From: Flavobacteriaceae bacterium UBA5534
GTDB lineage: Bacteria > Bacteroidota > Bacteroidia > Flavobacteriales > Flavobacteriaceae
Assembly (NCBI GenBank): GCA_002426015.1
Contig: DINS01000027.1
Coordinates: forward strand, 1-64,000
Reading direction: 5' to 3'
Length of the DNA: 64,000 nt
Positions 46,318-56,181 of this stretch are shown one piece after another. The notes below the pieces were generated by a model. The model was not told where the DNA came from, made no database searches, and saw nothing but the letters and a program-made list of their open reading frames with translations. How positions within the stretch are numbered: position 1 is the first letter of the stretch; each line of letters starts with the position of its first letter. The position numbers and the translations under genes were made by a program.

Positions 46318-47595
46318 ATGCAAAAAGACTACGCAAATTATAGATTTGACTGGATCACCATCGCATTATTTCTGCTTTTGGTTCTTTTTGGCTGGGTAAA
46401 TATTATGTCGGCATCTCATGTTGGTGAAGTTATTGAGTATTTCGATATGGACCAACCTTATGGGAAGCAATCATTCTTTATAGTGTTCACATTTGGACTG
46501 ATCATTCTGATCCTATCCATTGAAGCTAAATTTTATGAACGGTTTGCCAGTCTTATTTACGTTTTTTCAATAATTTCTCTTATAGGTTTGTTTGTTTTTG
46601 GTAAAAACGTCAATGGAGCAACTTCGTGGTACGCCATAGGTGGGATGACCTTACAACCCAGTGAATTTGCAAAATTTGCGACTTCTTTGGCTGTTGCCAA
46701 GTATATAAGTGATATGCAAACCAACATCAGGACACTCAAAGATCAACTCAAAACAATTGCTATCATTGTTGTACCATCTATTCTTATTTTATTGCAAAAT
46801 GATGCAGGAAGTACAGTTGTTTATGCAGGTTTCTTTTTTGTTTTCTATAGAGAAGGTTTACAGCAAATCTATTTGTTTATTGCCATTGCCATTATCATTC
46901 TTTCTGTGCTTTCTTTAAAATTTGGAGCCGTTTTTACTTCTATTTTATGTTTGGTATTCATTATATCAGCACATTTTTATCGAAAAAGAAAAAGATTGCG
47001 TATCTATCAATCTATTATTTTAGGTATCATTTGTATCGGATTTACCTTTGGTGTACACTATTTTTATACAGATGTTTTAAAAGACCACCAACAAGACAGA
47101 ATCAGTTTATGGTTACGGCTAGAGAAAGATCCAGCGAAGTTGGAACTCATGAAAAAGAAAGAAGCCTACAACCTCATCCAATCGGAAGAAGCTATAAAAT
47201 CAGGTGGATTCACAGGGAAAGGATTTCTGGAAGGCACTCGTACAACCGGAAAATTTGTTCCAGAGCAACATACCGATTATATATTTAGTACAGTTGGTGA
47301 AGAATGGGGTTTTCTGGGTAGCTCTTTGGTTGTTATTTTATTTGTTGCACTCATCATCCGGATTTTGCACCTTGCCGAACTCCAAAAATCACAGTTTAGT
47401 CGCGTTTATGGTTACTGTGTGGCCTCTATTCTGTTTATTCACTTTCTGATTAATATTGGAATGGTCATGGGACTAATTCCAACCATTGGCATCCCATTAC
47501 CTTTTTTTAGTTATGGAGGTTCTGGACTTTGGGCATTTACAATTTTACTTTTTATTTTTGTAAAATTAGATTCCAATCGATTGTATGATTGGTAA
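46318..47595 (+). CDS. rodA: Peptidoglycan glycosyltransferase RodA
   Basis: 425 residues, about ten membrane helices, SEDS family. Characteristic segments: WYAIGGMTLQPSEFAKFA, LLQNDAGSTVVY (with the conserved catalytic Asp), FVPEQHTDYIFSTVGEEWG and PFFSYGGSGLW. It polymerises lipid II for elongation with PBP2. Last elongasome gene of the operon; the methyltransferase gene follows after ten bases. Confidence 0.97.
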   Translation: MQKDYANYRFDWITIALFLLLVLFGWVNIMSASHVGEVIEYFDMDQPYGKQSFFIVFTFGLIILILSIEAKFYERFASLIYVFSIISLIGLFVFGKNVNGATSWYAIGGMTLQPSEFAKFATSLAVAKYISDMQTNIRTLKDQLKTIAIIVVPSILILLQNDAGSTVVYAGFFFVFYREGLQQIYLFIAIAIIILSVLSLKFGAVFTSILCLVFIISAHFYRKRKRLRIYQSIILGIICIGFTFGVHYFYTDVLKDHQQDRISLWLRLEKDPAKLELMKKKEAYNLIQSEEAIKSGGFTGKGFLEGTRTTGKFVPEQHTDYIFSTVGEEWGFLGSSLVVILFVALIIRILHLAELQKSQFSRVYGYCVASILFIHFLINIGMVMGLIPTIGIPLPFFSYGGSGLWAFTILLFIFVKLDSNRLYDW

Positions 47596-47605
47596 ATTTT
47601 AAACC

Positions 47606-48388
47606 ATGACTGTAAAGTACAATAGTATTGGAGTTAATTATAACCTGACTCGACAAGCAGATTCTTATATCGCCGAAAAGTTGCTTCAGTTTCTTCAACC
47701 AAAAACCAATGCACCCTATTTGGATATTGGCTGTGGCACAGGTAATTATACAAATGCATTATTTAAAAAAGGCGTGAGCTTTATTGGCGTTGACCCTTCT
47801 GACGAAATGCTTTCTAAAGCAAAAATTCAGAACAGAAACATTGTATGGAAATTAGGGAGTTCTGAAAATATTCCTTTAACAGACCAAAGTGTTGATGGCG
47901 GAATCGCTAGCCTAACATTACACCATTGGGCAAGCATTCCCAAAGGTTTTAAAGAGCTTAATAGGGTTTTTAAACCTAAAAGCAATTTAGTTATCTTCAC
48001 TTCTACTCCAAACCAAATGAAAGGTTATTGGCTCAATCACTATTTCCCAAAAATGCTTGAAGATTCAATACAACAAATGCCTTCATTTGAATCAATAAAA
48101 GACAGCTTGAACGAAAATGGTTTTGAAGTAGATAAAACAGAGCCTTATTTTGTAAAGCCCGATTTACAGGATTTATTCCTTTATGCAGGAAAAGAACGGC
48201 CAGAATTATATTTAGACCTGCAGGTTAGGAATGGCATTTCATCCTTTTCTAGTTTATCAAATAAACTTGAAGTTGAACAAGGATTGTTACAATTGGAAGA
48301 CGATATAAAATCAAAAAAAATCACCAAGATCATTCAAGATTATAAAAATGATGATGGTGATTATCTATTTGTCGTTGCTAAAAAATAG
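47606..48388 (+). CDS. Class I SAM-dependent methyltransferase
   Basis: 260 residues, soluble. Motif I LDIGCGTGNYT and the acidic GVDPSDEM of motif II identify a Rossmann-type methyltransferase of the ubiE/Methyltransf_11 kind. The target is not predictable. Ten bases after rodA it may be co-transcribed with the elongasome, but nothing ties it to cell-wall work. Convergent with valS, three bases apart, with no terminator between. Confidence 0.88.
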   Translation: MTVKYNSIGVNYNLTRQADSYIAEKLLQFLQPKTNAPYLDIGCGTGNYTNALFKKGVSFIGVDPSDEMLSKAKIQNRNIVWKLGSSENIPLTDQSVDGGIASLTLHHWASIPKGFKELNRVFKPKSNLVIFTSTPNQMKGYWLNHYFPKMLEDSIQQMPSFESIKDSLNENGFEVDKTEPYFVKPDLQDLFLYAGKERPELYLDLQVRNGISSFSSLSNKLEVEQGLLQLEDDIKSKKITKIIQDYKNDDGDYLFVVAKK

Positions 48389-48391
48389 GCG

Positions 48392-51022
48392 TTACTTCAA
48401 ACTTGCCAAGCTGGATTTTAATGTCTCTATTTTGGCCAAAGCATCAGCTTCTTTATTGCGCTCATTTTGCAACACTTGTTCTGGTGCATTATTGACAAAT
48501 CGCTCGTTTGCCAATTTACTTTGAACCGATTTTAAAAATCCTTCAGTGTATTTTAGTTCTTCCGTAATCTTTTTAAGTTCTTCTTCAACATTGATAGCTC
48601 CTGTAACTGGAACAAAATACTCATTAGATTGAACTCTAAAACTCATGGCACCTTCAACAGAATCTAAAACGGTTTCCATTGTTGAGATGTTACCAAGCTT
48701 CATGATGACAGAGTTGAAAATTTCTGATAAATTTTCATTATTCAATACTGACAATTCTATGGTATCTTTAAATGAAATATTTTTTTCCTTTCGGATAGTT
48801 CTAATACCAGAAACGACTTCTTTTACCACTTCAAAATCAGAAATCAATTGTTCATCAAAAGGTTCAATTTTTGGATATTGCGCGATAATCAAGGCTTTCT
48901 CTGGTGTACGTTCTGCAATATATTGCCAAATTTCTTCGGTAAGAAAAGGCATAAATGGATGCAAAATCTTTAGGTTATTCTCAAAAATGGTAATAATATC
49001 CTTGAATGTTTTTGAATCGATTGGTTGTTGGTAGTCTGGCTTTATCATTTCTAATAACCACGAGCAGAAATCATCCCAAACCAATTTATACATGCTCATC
49101 AACGCATCTGACAATCGATATTTACTATAATGATCTTCAATTTCAACCAAAACCTGTTGAAACTTGCTTTGATACCATTCAATCGCAACTTTAGAAGATT
49201 CTGGTTGACTGATTTCTGCCACTTCCCAACCTTGTGCCAATCGGAAGGCATTCCATATTTTATTGGCAAAGCCTTTTCCTTGTTGGCATAACTCTTCATC
49301 AAACATTAAATCATTTCCTGCAGCAGAACTCAATAGCAAACCTACCCTTACTCCATCAGCTCCATAATCATCAATCAACTTTAATGCATCTGGAGAGTTC
49401 CCAAGCGATTTAGACATCTTACGACGTTGTTTATCTCTTACCAAACCTGTCAAATAGACATTCTTAAATGGCTTTTCTCCTTTATATTCGTAACCAGCAA
49501 TAATCATTCGAGCAACCCAAAAGAATAAAATATCTGGACCTGTTACCAAATCATTGGTTGGATAATAATAATTGATATCTGGGTTGTTAGGATTGCGAAT
49601 ACCGTCAAATACACTTATAGGCCATAACCATGAGGAGAACCAAGTGTCGAGTGCATCTTTATCTTGAATTAATTCTTCAATCTTGAGATTGCTGTTTCCT
49701 GATTTTTGTCTTGCTAATTTTAAAGCTTCCTCTTTGCTTTCGGCAACCACATAGTCTTCTTTTGCGGCGCCGTAATAATAAGCAGGAATCTGTTGCCCCC
49801 AAAGTAGTTGACGTGAAATGTTCCAATCTCTGATGTTTTCCATCCAATGACGATAGGTGTTGTTGAAACGTTTTGGATACAGCTTTACCTCTTCATCTTC
49901 TAAAACCGCTTTGATTGCTGGTTTTACCAACTCTTCCATTTTCAAAAACCACTGGTCAGACAAGCGAGGCTCTATAACCGCTTTTGTACGTTCGCTGGTT
50001 CCTACTTTATGTGTTAAGTCTTCGGTTTTAATCAAAATACCTAAATCGCTCAACTCTTTGGCAACATCTTTTCTTGCCACTACTCTATCTTTTCCTTGAT
50101 GGTGCAATCCAAAACTATTAAGCGTTGCATCTTCATTAAGAATATCAATCACTGCCAAGCCATGTCTGTCGCCAATTTCCTTATCGTTGACGTCATGGGC
50201 TGGTGTGATCTTTAAACAACCTGTACCAAATTCCATATCGACATAATCATCAGCAATAATCGGAACGACTCGATTACAGATAGGTACAATCACATGCTTC
50301 CCTATCAATTTTTTAAAACGATCGTCTTCAGGATTGACGCATACTGCGGTATCACCCAAAATAGTTTCTGGTCGTGTTGTTGCTATGGTTACAAACCCAT
50401 CTTCACCTTCAATTTTATAATTGACATAGTACAACTTATCTGTTCGTTCTATATGTATAACTTCCTCATCGGACAGTGTGGTTTTTGCCTCTGGGTCCCA
50501 ATTGACCATTCTGTAACCACGATAAATAAGTCCTTTGTTATGCAAATCAACAAACACCTTAATAACCGCTTCGCTCATATCATCGTCCATTGTGAATTTG
50601 GTTCTATCCCAATCACAAGAGCAGCCTAATTTTTTAAGCTGTTCTAGAATCACTCCTCCATATTCATGAGTCCATTCCCAAGCGTGGGCTAAAAACTCGT
50701 CTCGCGTTAAATCATTTTTATCAATGCCTTGTTCTTTTAATTTGGCAACTACTTTAGCTTCTGTAGCAATGGAAGCGTGGTCAGTACCTGGTACCCAACA
50801 GGCGTTTTTGCCTTGCAAACGTGCTCGACGAATCAACACGTCTTGAATTGTGTTATTAAGCATGTGCCCCATGTGCAGCACTCCAGTGACATTTGGTGGA
50901 GGGATCACAATGGTATAAGGCTCTCTTTCATCTGGTACAGAATGAAAATAATTGTGTTTCATCCAATAGTCATACCACTTGTTTTCGACATCTGATGCTA
51001 AATATTTTGTTGGAATTTGCAT
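48392..51022 (-). CDS. valS: Valyl-tRNA synthetase
   Basis: 876 residues from ATG 51022. A longer frame from TTG 51055 overlaps the -7 promoter box and is rejected. The class I motifs are PPNVTGVLHMGHML (HIGH) and RRKMSKSLGNSPD (KMSKS). An editing domain (about 150-350), an anticodon-binding domain and a C-terminal coiled coil (ELKYTEGFLKSVQSKL) follow. It charges tRNA-Val. Confidence 0.98.
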   Translation of the reverse strand: MQIPTKYLASDVENKWYDYWMKHNYFHSVPDEREPYTIVIPPPNVTGVLHMGHMLNNTIQDVLIRRARLQGKNACWVPGTDHASIATEAKVVAKLKEQGIDKNDLTRDEFLAHAWEWTHEYGGVILEQLKKLGCSCDWDRTKFTMDDDMSEAVIKVFVDLHNKGLIYRGYRMVNWDPEAKTTLSDEEVIHIERTDKLYYVNYKIEGEDGFVTIATTRPETILGDTAVCVNPEDDRFKKLIGKHVIVPICNRVVPIIADDYVDMEFGTGCLKITPAHDVNDKEIGDRHGLAVIDILNEDATLNSFGLHHQGKDRVVARKDVAKELSDLGILIKTEDLTHKVGTSERTKAVIEPRLSDQWFLKMEELVKPAIKAVLEDEEVKLYPKRFNNTYRHWMENIRDWNISRQLLWGQQIPAYYYGAAKEDYVVAESKEEALKLARQKSGNSNLKIEELIQDKDALDTWFSSWLWPISVFDGIRNPNNPDINYYYPTNDLVTGPDILFFWVARMIIAGYEYKGEKPFKNVYLTGLVRDKQRRKMSKSLGNSPDALKLIDDYGADGVRVGLLLSSAAGNDLMFDEELCQQGKGFANKIWNAFRLAQGWEVAEISQPESSKVAIEWYQSKFQQVLVEIEDHYSKYRLSDALMSMYKLVWDDFCSWLLEMIKPDYQQPIDSKTFKDIITIFENNLKILHPFMPFLTEEIWQYIAERTPEKALIIAQYPKIEPFDEQLISDFEVVKEVVSGIRTIRKEKNISFKDTIELSVLNNENLSEIFNSVIMKLGNISTMETVLDSVEGAMSFRVQSNEYFVPVTGAINVEEELKKITEELKYTEGFLKSVQSKLANERFVNNAPEQVLQNERNKEADALAKIETLKSSLASLK

Positions 51023-51052
51023 GTTTTGGTATTGTTTTTGTAATACAGTATG

Positions 51053-51060
51053 CAAAAGTA
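51053..51060 (-). promoter_or_regulatory. -7 promoter element of valS
   Basis: Minus-strand TACTTTTG matches TAnnTTTG 30 bases before ATG 51022 and overlaps the rejected upstream TTG. Confidence 0.6.
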
Positions 51061-51284
51061 CTTATATTTCTTTTTTTGTGAAATGTTAAGCCCATTTATT
51101 GTAAGCTAAAATTTACGTCTTAATGGTTGTTTGATACAATACATCTAAATAATTTTGCCAAATAAGAAAAAGTAAGTAGTTTTGATAGTTAGATTTAAAA
51201 GTTAAAGTCTTATAAGATTGAATTGAAACTTTATATTTTTAGATTGATTTTTAAAATAAAAATTATAACATTAAATAAAAACCG

Positions 51285-51710
51285 ATGAAAAATTTATTTG
51301 CAATTTTATTTGTAGGAATGATGACTCTTGGTGCTTTTGCACAGGAAAAAGTGGCAAAGATTGAGTTTAAAACCGACACAATCGATTATGGAACTATTGA
51401 AAAAGGTTCTAATGGTGTCAGAGTATTTGAATTCACAAATACAGGTAATGCACCTTTAATCATTAGCGATGTAAAATCGACTTGCGGTTGTACAGTACCT
51501 AAAAAACCAGAAGGTCCAATCATGCCAGGTGAAAAAGGAGAAATCTCTGTAAAATATGACACTAACAGAGTTAATCCAATTAGAAAAACAATTACAGTAA
51601 CATCTAACGCTGATACACCTACAGTTGCACTAAAAATTAAAGGTGAGGTTATCGACCCTTCAAAAACCAGTGTTTTGGAGAAAAAAGATAAAAGCGTAAT
51701 TGAACAATAA
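51285..51710 (+). CDS. DUF1573 secreted protein
   Basis: 141 residues. Signal peptide (about 1-19, ending AFAQ), then a DUF1573 immunoglobulin-like domain with DYGTIEKGSNGVRVFEFTN, DVKSTCGCTVPKKP and a GEISVKYDT segment. Common in Bacteroidota as small periplasmic or surface proteins; function unknown. Single-gene unit with a strong terminator. Confidence 0.9.
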   Translation: MKNLFAILFVGMMTLGAFAQEKVAKIEFKTDTIDYGTIEKGSNGVRVFEFTNTGNAPLIISDVKSTCGCTVPKKPEGPIMPGEKGEISVKYDTNRVNPIRKTITVTSNADTPTVALKIKGEVIDPSKTSVLEKKDKSVIEQ

Positions 51711-51731
51711 AAAATTACATTCAAAACTTAC

Positions 51732-51767
51732 AAACCCTTTTCTAAATTCATAGAAAAGGGTTTTTTA
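51732..51767 (+). terminator. Terminator after the DUF1573 gene
   Basis: The perfect stem AAACCCTTTTCTA/TAGAAAAGGGTTT with a six-base loop is followed by a T run. It also lies just beyond the stop of the convergent PDZ-protein gene. Confidence 0.9.
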
Positions 51768-51768
51768 T

Positions 51769-53091
51769 TTAAAATAAAGGTTCAAGAATAAAGTGATATA
51801 CCAGAATAACACCGTTTCTCTCTACTTTTAATTTTACTTTTTTTCCATCTTCATCTCTAAAAATACCATTGATTTCTTGCAATCCCAAAACATGGGATTC
51901 TTTATTGTTAACGCTCAACACAATATCTCCTATCTTCAACCCTGCTTTGGCAGCTGGTGAATTTTCCCTTAATTCTGCAATGATGTAAGCTGGCTTCCAA
52001 GAATAGTTATAGGTGGTACGATAAACAATTTTGGCATTTGAATTTTCGGTGTTTACGATGTCAGACCTTAATCCATGGTCCATTTCTTTTACCAATCTTG
52101 CACCTCCCTGTTCAAGCACAATACCACTTTTGTTATATTGAAATGGCAACTTAAAATTAGCATTTTTCTTCAAGGTTATTTTCCCATTTGTATAATCAAT
52201 AATTATATTAAAACGTTTTAACAGCTCACCAGCAATACTTCCATTTCTTTCTTTAAACTGTCTTGCTATACTTATAGAGGCTGAATCTGGGAAGGCGACA
52301 TTAACTTCTTCAAGTTTAAAACCTTTCAACGAAAATGAAGCCACGTTAGATCGTTTACCATAGACACTACCACTTAACCCTCTGCCGAGATAATCATTAA
52401 AATATTTATTTTCGAAAGTTTTTATCCCTTTATCAGCATCCTCAAACAGCCATAAGGCATCACTCCCGCCAGTATCAATCAATAACTTAATTGGAATATG
52501 CTGTGCTCCAATTTCCACCGACCCATCTATATATGGTTTGTTCTTATGGGTGGTTAATTCAAACGTTTCACACTTTTTGCATTTTTTATATTCAAAAGTT
52601 GAAGGCTTATGGAGCTTAATAAACCTATTGCCATAATTAATCTCAACAATAAAATCTTTAAAGACATCATAACCAATAATCCCATGTATTGGAACCCCAA
52701 GCCTAGGCGCAAAATTAATGTCAGCATCAAATATGACATATATATCCTGGTTGACATTGATTGCCTTGCCTATTTCTACAACGTTTCCTTTAGAACGCAA
52801 GGCTTCGACTGCACCATCAGCACCAAGACCATGCAAATACATAGTTTCTACATTATTTATCTGTAGTGAGTCAGTAAAATTTGCAATGTTAAATAAGATT
52901 GGCTTGCTAACACCAGAATCCAGCAAAAAAGAAAGTTCAACACCATTAATCTCTATGGGCAATACGATAAGGTTATCAATTAGTTTAAACTTTATTTTGT
53001 CAGAATCTGTTCTGATAAGATTAAAATTGCTTTGAGATATCCCAATTGAAGTAATCAGTAGTAGTAATAATTGTGTAATTTGTTTTATCAT
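51769..53091 (-). CDS. Secreted aspartyl-protease-like protein with PDZ domain
   Basis: 440 residues. Signal peptide (about 1-19, GISQSN), two retropepsin-like halves each with its own catalytic motif (LLDSGVSKP near residue 56 and LLIDTGGSDALW near 209), then a C-terminal PDZ domain (~350-435, SPAAKAGLKIGDIVLSVN). One chain could thus form a two-Asp protease site, with the PDZ domain binding substrate tails. Location periplasmic or surface. Transcribed alone. Confidence 0.85.
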   Translation of the reverse strand: MIKQITQLLLLLITSIGISQSNFNLIRTDSDKIKFKLIDNLIVLPIEINGVELSFLLDSGVSKPILFNIANFTDSLQINNVETMYLHGLGADGAVEALRSKGNVVEIGKAINVNQDIYVIFDADINFAPRLGVPIHGIIGYDVFKDFIVEINYGNRFIKLHKPSTFEYKKCKKCETFELTTHKNKPYIDGSVEIGAQHIPIKLLIDTGGSDALWLFEDADKGIKTFENKYFNDYLGRGLSGSVYGKRSNVASFSLKGFKLEEVNVAFPDSASISIARQFKERNGSIAGELLKRFNIIIDYTNGKITLKKNANFKLPFQYNKSGIVLEQGGARLVKEMDHGLRSDIVNTENSNAKIVYRTTYNYSWKPAYIIAELRENSPAAKAGLKIGDIVLSVNNKESHVLGLQEINGIFRDEDGKKVKLKVERNGVILVYHFILEPLF

Positions 53092-53216
53092 ACTGATTAT
53101 AATTTTGAAGTCTTACAACAATTTACAACACTTTATCTCAACTTATTTTTTTAACACTAAATTTTAAAAAAACTTTAAGATAATTTTCAGAACTTTGTCC
53201 CATAAACCGCAAAACC

Positions 53217-54407
53217 ATGCCAACAGTATCTAAAAAAGGGCAATTAATGCCAGAATCGCCAATTAGAAAATTAGTTCCTTATGCCGAAATGGCTTACAAA
53301 AAAGGGAAAACAGTCTATCATTTGAACATTGGCCAACCAGATATTAAAACCCCTGAAGTTGCTCTCGATGCTGTAAAAGTGCATTCATTGGACATACTTG
53401 CCTATACAAGATCGGAAGGATCTGAAGGTTATAGACGTAAGATTGCCGATTATTATAAGAAAAACCACATCACGGTCAATCATGATGATATTATTGTAAC
53501 TACTGGTGGAAGCGAAGCTTTACTTTTTGCTTTTGGAAGTATTATGGATTCTGATGACGAAATCATCATTCCAGAACCCTTTTACGCAAATTATAACGGA
53601 TTTTCTACAGCTTCTGGTGTAAAAGTGGTACCTGTTATTTCTAAAATTGAAAATAATTTTGCCTTGCCTCCAATTGAAGAGTTCGAAAAACACATTACAC
53701 CCAAAACAAAAGCAATTCTTATATGCAACCCAGGAAACCCAACAGGCTACTTGTATTCAAGGGAAGAAATTAAAAAGCTGGCTTCTATTGTCAAAAAACA
53801 CGATTTGTTTTTAATTGCTGATGAAGTGTATCGTGAGTTTGTATATGATGGTAATGAGTTTTATTCGATAATGCAAGAGGAAGGACTTGAAGATCATGCC
53901 ATTATGATTGATTCGGTTTCCAAACGCTACAGCATGTGTGGTGCTCGCATTGGTTACTTGGTATCCAAAAACAAGCAAGTTATCAAGACCGCTTTAAAGT
54001 TTGCACAGGCACGATTGAGCCCTCCAACATTGGCTCAAATTGCGAGCGAAGCTGCTTTAGAAACACCTCAAAGTTATTTTGATGAAGTCATCGAGGAATA
54101 TGTAAAACGTAGAAATATACTCATTAGAGAGCTCGAAAAAATAGAAGGGGTTAAAGTAGCAAAGCCTAAAGGTGCATTTTACTGTATCGTTGAACTTCCA
54201 GTGAAAAATGCCGACCATTTTGCACAATGGCTGTTAGAAACCTATGACCATCATAACGAAACCGTGATGGTGGCACCTGCAGCTGGTTTTTATTCAACAC
54301 CAGGAGTTGGACTCAACCAAATACGCATTGCATATGTACTGAATGAGAATAGTTTGATAAAAGCCGTGAATATTCTTGGTGAAGCCCTAAAAGTTTACCA
54401 AGACTAA
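53217..54407 (+). CDS. Pyridoxal-phosphate aminotransferase, class I/II
   Basis: 396 residues, fold type I, cytoplasmic. The PLP Lys is in DSVSKRYSMCGARIGY, with NPGNPTGYLY and LIADEVYREF around the cofactor site. Close to aspartate/aromatic-type aminotransferases (group I-gamma), but the amino donor cannot be fixed by eye. Its stop overlaps the murB start by one base, so the pair is translationally coupled. Confidence 0.93.
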   Translation: MPTVSKKGQLMPESPIRKLVPYAEMAYKKGKTVYHLNIGQPDIKTPEVALDAVKVHSLDILAYTRSEGSEGYRRKIADYYKKNHITVNHDDIIVTTGGSEALLFAFGSIMDSDDEIIIPEPFYANYNGFSTASGVKVVPVISKIENNFALPPIEEFEKHITPKTKAILICNPGNPTGYLYSREEIKKLASIVKKHDLFLIADEVYREFVYDGNEFYSIMQEEGLEDHAIMIDSVSKRYSMCGARIGYLVSKNKQVIKTALKFAQARLSPPTLAQIASEAALETPQSYFDEVIEEYVKRRNILIRELEKIEGVKVAKPKGAFYCIVELPVKNADHFAQWLLETYDHHNETVMVAPAAGFYSTPGVGLNQIRIAYVLNENSLIKAVNILGEALKVYQD

Positions 54408-55420
54408 TGCATATACAAGAACATATATCATTAAAACCGTTCAACACTTTTGGCATTGATGTCGAGGCGAGACATTATGTCTCGGTAGAATCTACCGATG
54501 AATTAAAAAGCGTTTTACGGTTAAAGGAGTTCACCAATAAGTTTATACTTGGTGGTGGCAGCAATATGTTACTGACCAAAAACATCGATGACCTAGTAGT
54601 CCATGTCAACCTCAAAGGCATTGAAATTGTTTCCGACGATGAACATCATGTATTTGTAAAGGCATACGCTGGTGAAAATTGGCATGAGTTTGTACTTTGG
54701 TGCCTTTCAAAAGATTTTGGAGGCATCGAAAATTTATCGCTCATCCCTGGTAATGTAGGTACTGCCCCAATACAAAATATTGGCGCTTATGGAGTTGAAC
54801 TCAAAGATGTGTTTGTTTCTTGTGAAGCCATCCATGTTACTAATTTCAACTTGAAGACATTCAATTTTAATGATTGTAATTTTGGATATAGAGAGTCCGT
54901 TTTTAAACAAGAGCTCAAAGGCCAATATATTATCACAAGTGTTGTCTTCAAGCTCACAAAAAATAAACATTCAGTCCGTACAGATTATGGTGCCATTTCT
55001 TCCCAATTACAAGAAATGAATATTGCAAAGCCTACCATTCAAGATATTTCCAAAGCCGTTATAGCCATAAGACAAAGCAAGCTTCCAGACCCAAAAAAAA
55101 TTGGAAACAGTGGTAGTTTTTTTAAAAACCCTGTGATTGCAACCTCACACTTTGAAATGTTAAAAATCAACTTTCCAGACATTCCAAGCTATCTAGTGTC
55201 AGACACTGAAGTAAAAGTACCTGCTGGCTGGCTTATTGAGAAAGCTGGTTTTAAAGGAAAAACAATGGGCAACTATGGCGTACACAAACATCAGGCATTA
55301 GTGTTGGTCAATTATGGAGGTGCAAAAGGGGACGATATTTTAAACCTTGCACAGTTAATCCAAAAAACAATACATCGCCTTTTTGATATTTGTATTGAAA
55401 CTGAAGTAAATATTATATAA
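54407..55420 (+). CDS. murB: UDP-N-acetylenolpyruvoylglucosamine reductase MurB
   Basis: 337 residues, type I MurB length. FAD-binding motifs LGGGSNMLLT and GLSLIPGNVGTAP-like LSLIPGNVGTAPIQNIGAYG are present, with the proton-donor Ser in GNSGSFFKNP. It reduces UDP-GlcNAc-enolpyruvate to UDP-MurNAc in peptidoglycan synthesis. The first 100 bases contain two overlapping perfect palindromes (54468-54498). Followed by a terminator. Confidence 0.96.
   Translation: MHIQEHISLKPFNTFGIDVEARHYVSVESTDELKSVLRLKEFTNKFILGGGSNMLLTKNIDDLVVHVNLKGIEIVSDDEHHVFVKAYAGENWHEFVLWCLSKDFGGIENLSLIPGNVGTAPIQNIGAYGVELKDVFVSCEAIHVTNFNLKTFNFNDCNFGYRESVFKQELKGQYIITSVVFKLTKNKHSVRTDYGAISSQLQEMNIAKPTIQDISKAVIAIRQSKLPDPKKIGNSGSFFKNPVIATSHFEMLKINFPDIPSYLVSDTEVKVPAGWLIEKAGFKGKTMGNYGVHKHQALVLVNYGGAKGDDILNLAQLIQKTIHRLFDICIETEVNII
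54468..54498. repeat. Two overlapping perfect palindromes inside murB
   Basis: CGAGACAT-T-ATGTCTCG (54468-54484) and TCGGTAGA-A-TCTACCGA (54482-54498) are both perfect 8-1-8 palindromes sharing three bases. They lie 61 bases into the gene and encode ordinary residues. Confidence 0.6.
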
Positions 55421-55452
55421 AAAAGAGCCTTGTTTTTTAACAAGACTCTTTT
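55421..55452 (+). terminator. Terminator after murB
   Basis: The stem AAAAGAGCCTTGTT / AACAAGACTCTTTT (one mismatch) with a T loop lies directly after the stop codon. Confidence 0.85.
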
Positions 55453-55530
55453 CATTTATATATAGAATGTTTTGAAAAAGCTATTAATCAATTCTTTTGA
55501 AGAAAAAGTACATTCTATAAGTATCGAGTA

Positions 55531-55557
55531 AACAATATTTAGATTAGAAATATTGTT
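55531..55557. promoter_or_regulatory. Inverted repeat upstream of the ECF sigma gene
   Basis: AACAATATTT and AAATATTGTT form a perfect 10-base inverted repeat with a seven-base gap, 82 bases before the sigma factor. It could be an operator; no T run follows. Confidence 0.4.
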
Positions 55558-55638
55558 AAACTATATTTTAATTTTACCTTTATATTATATACGATTAAAA
55601 CCTTAATTTGGACGTTTCCTAACTAAATAAAAAAATCT

Positions 55639-56172
55639 TTGAGCGCTTCATTAGAATTACATATTGTCCAACTGCTTGAAAATGGCGATAAAAAAGCCAT
55701 CAATTTACTTTACGAGAATTATGCCGATAGCCTTTATGGTGTTATTTTAAAAATAACTAAAAACGAAGAATTGGCACAAGACGCTCTACAGGAAAGTTTT
55801 GTGAAAATCTGGAAAAATGCCAAAACTTATGATTCTAAAAAGGCAAAATTGTTCACTTGGCTTTACCGAATTGCGCGTAATACAGCTATCGATAAACTGC
55901 GAAGTTTTAACAATAGATTTGAAAAAGAAGTCCAAATCGACAAATCAAACGTATATATATTACCAACATCAAGTTTAAACCAAGATGTCATGGACATCAG
56001 AGACCATGTTGGAAAGTTAGATGAGAAGTATCAAATTGTGCTGAATGCCTTGTTTTTTGAAGGTATGACACAACAAGAAGCAAGTGACGAATTAGACATT
56101 CCATTAGGTACTATAAAATCTAGATTAAAAATTGGATTAAGGGAACTTAAAAAATTCTACAATCCAGAATAA
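55639..56172 (+). CDS. ECF-type RNA polymerase sigma factor
   Basis: 177 residues. Region 2 (DALQESFVKIWKNA, then FTWLYRIARNTAIDKLR) and region 4 (LFFEGMTQQEASDELDIPLGTIKSRLKIGL) are clear, with no regions 1 or 3. The only workable start is TTG at 55639, since a stop lies 15 bases upstream. The next gene is its anti-sigma factor; both are likely co-regulated. Target regulon unknown. Confidence 0.93.
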   Translation: MSASLELHIVQLLENGDKKAINLLYENYADSLYGVILKITKNEELAQDALQESFVKIWKNAKTYDSKKAKLFTWLYRIARNTAIDKLRSFNNRFEKEVQIDKSNVYILPTSSLNQDVMDIRDHVGKLDEKYQIVLNALFFEGMTQQEASDELDIPLGTIKSRLKIGLRELKKFYNPE

Positions 56173-56181
56173 TTGAAAAAA

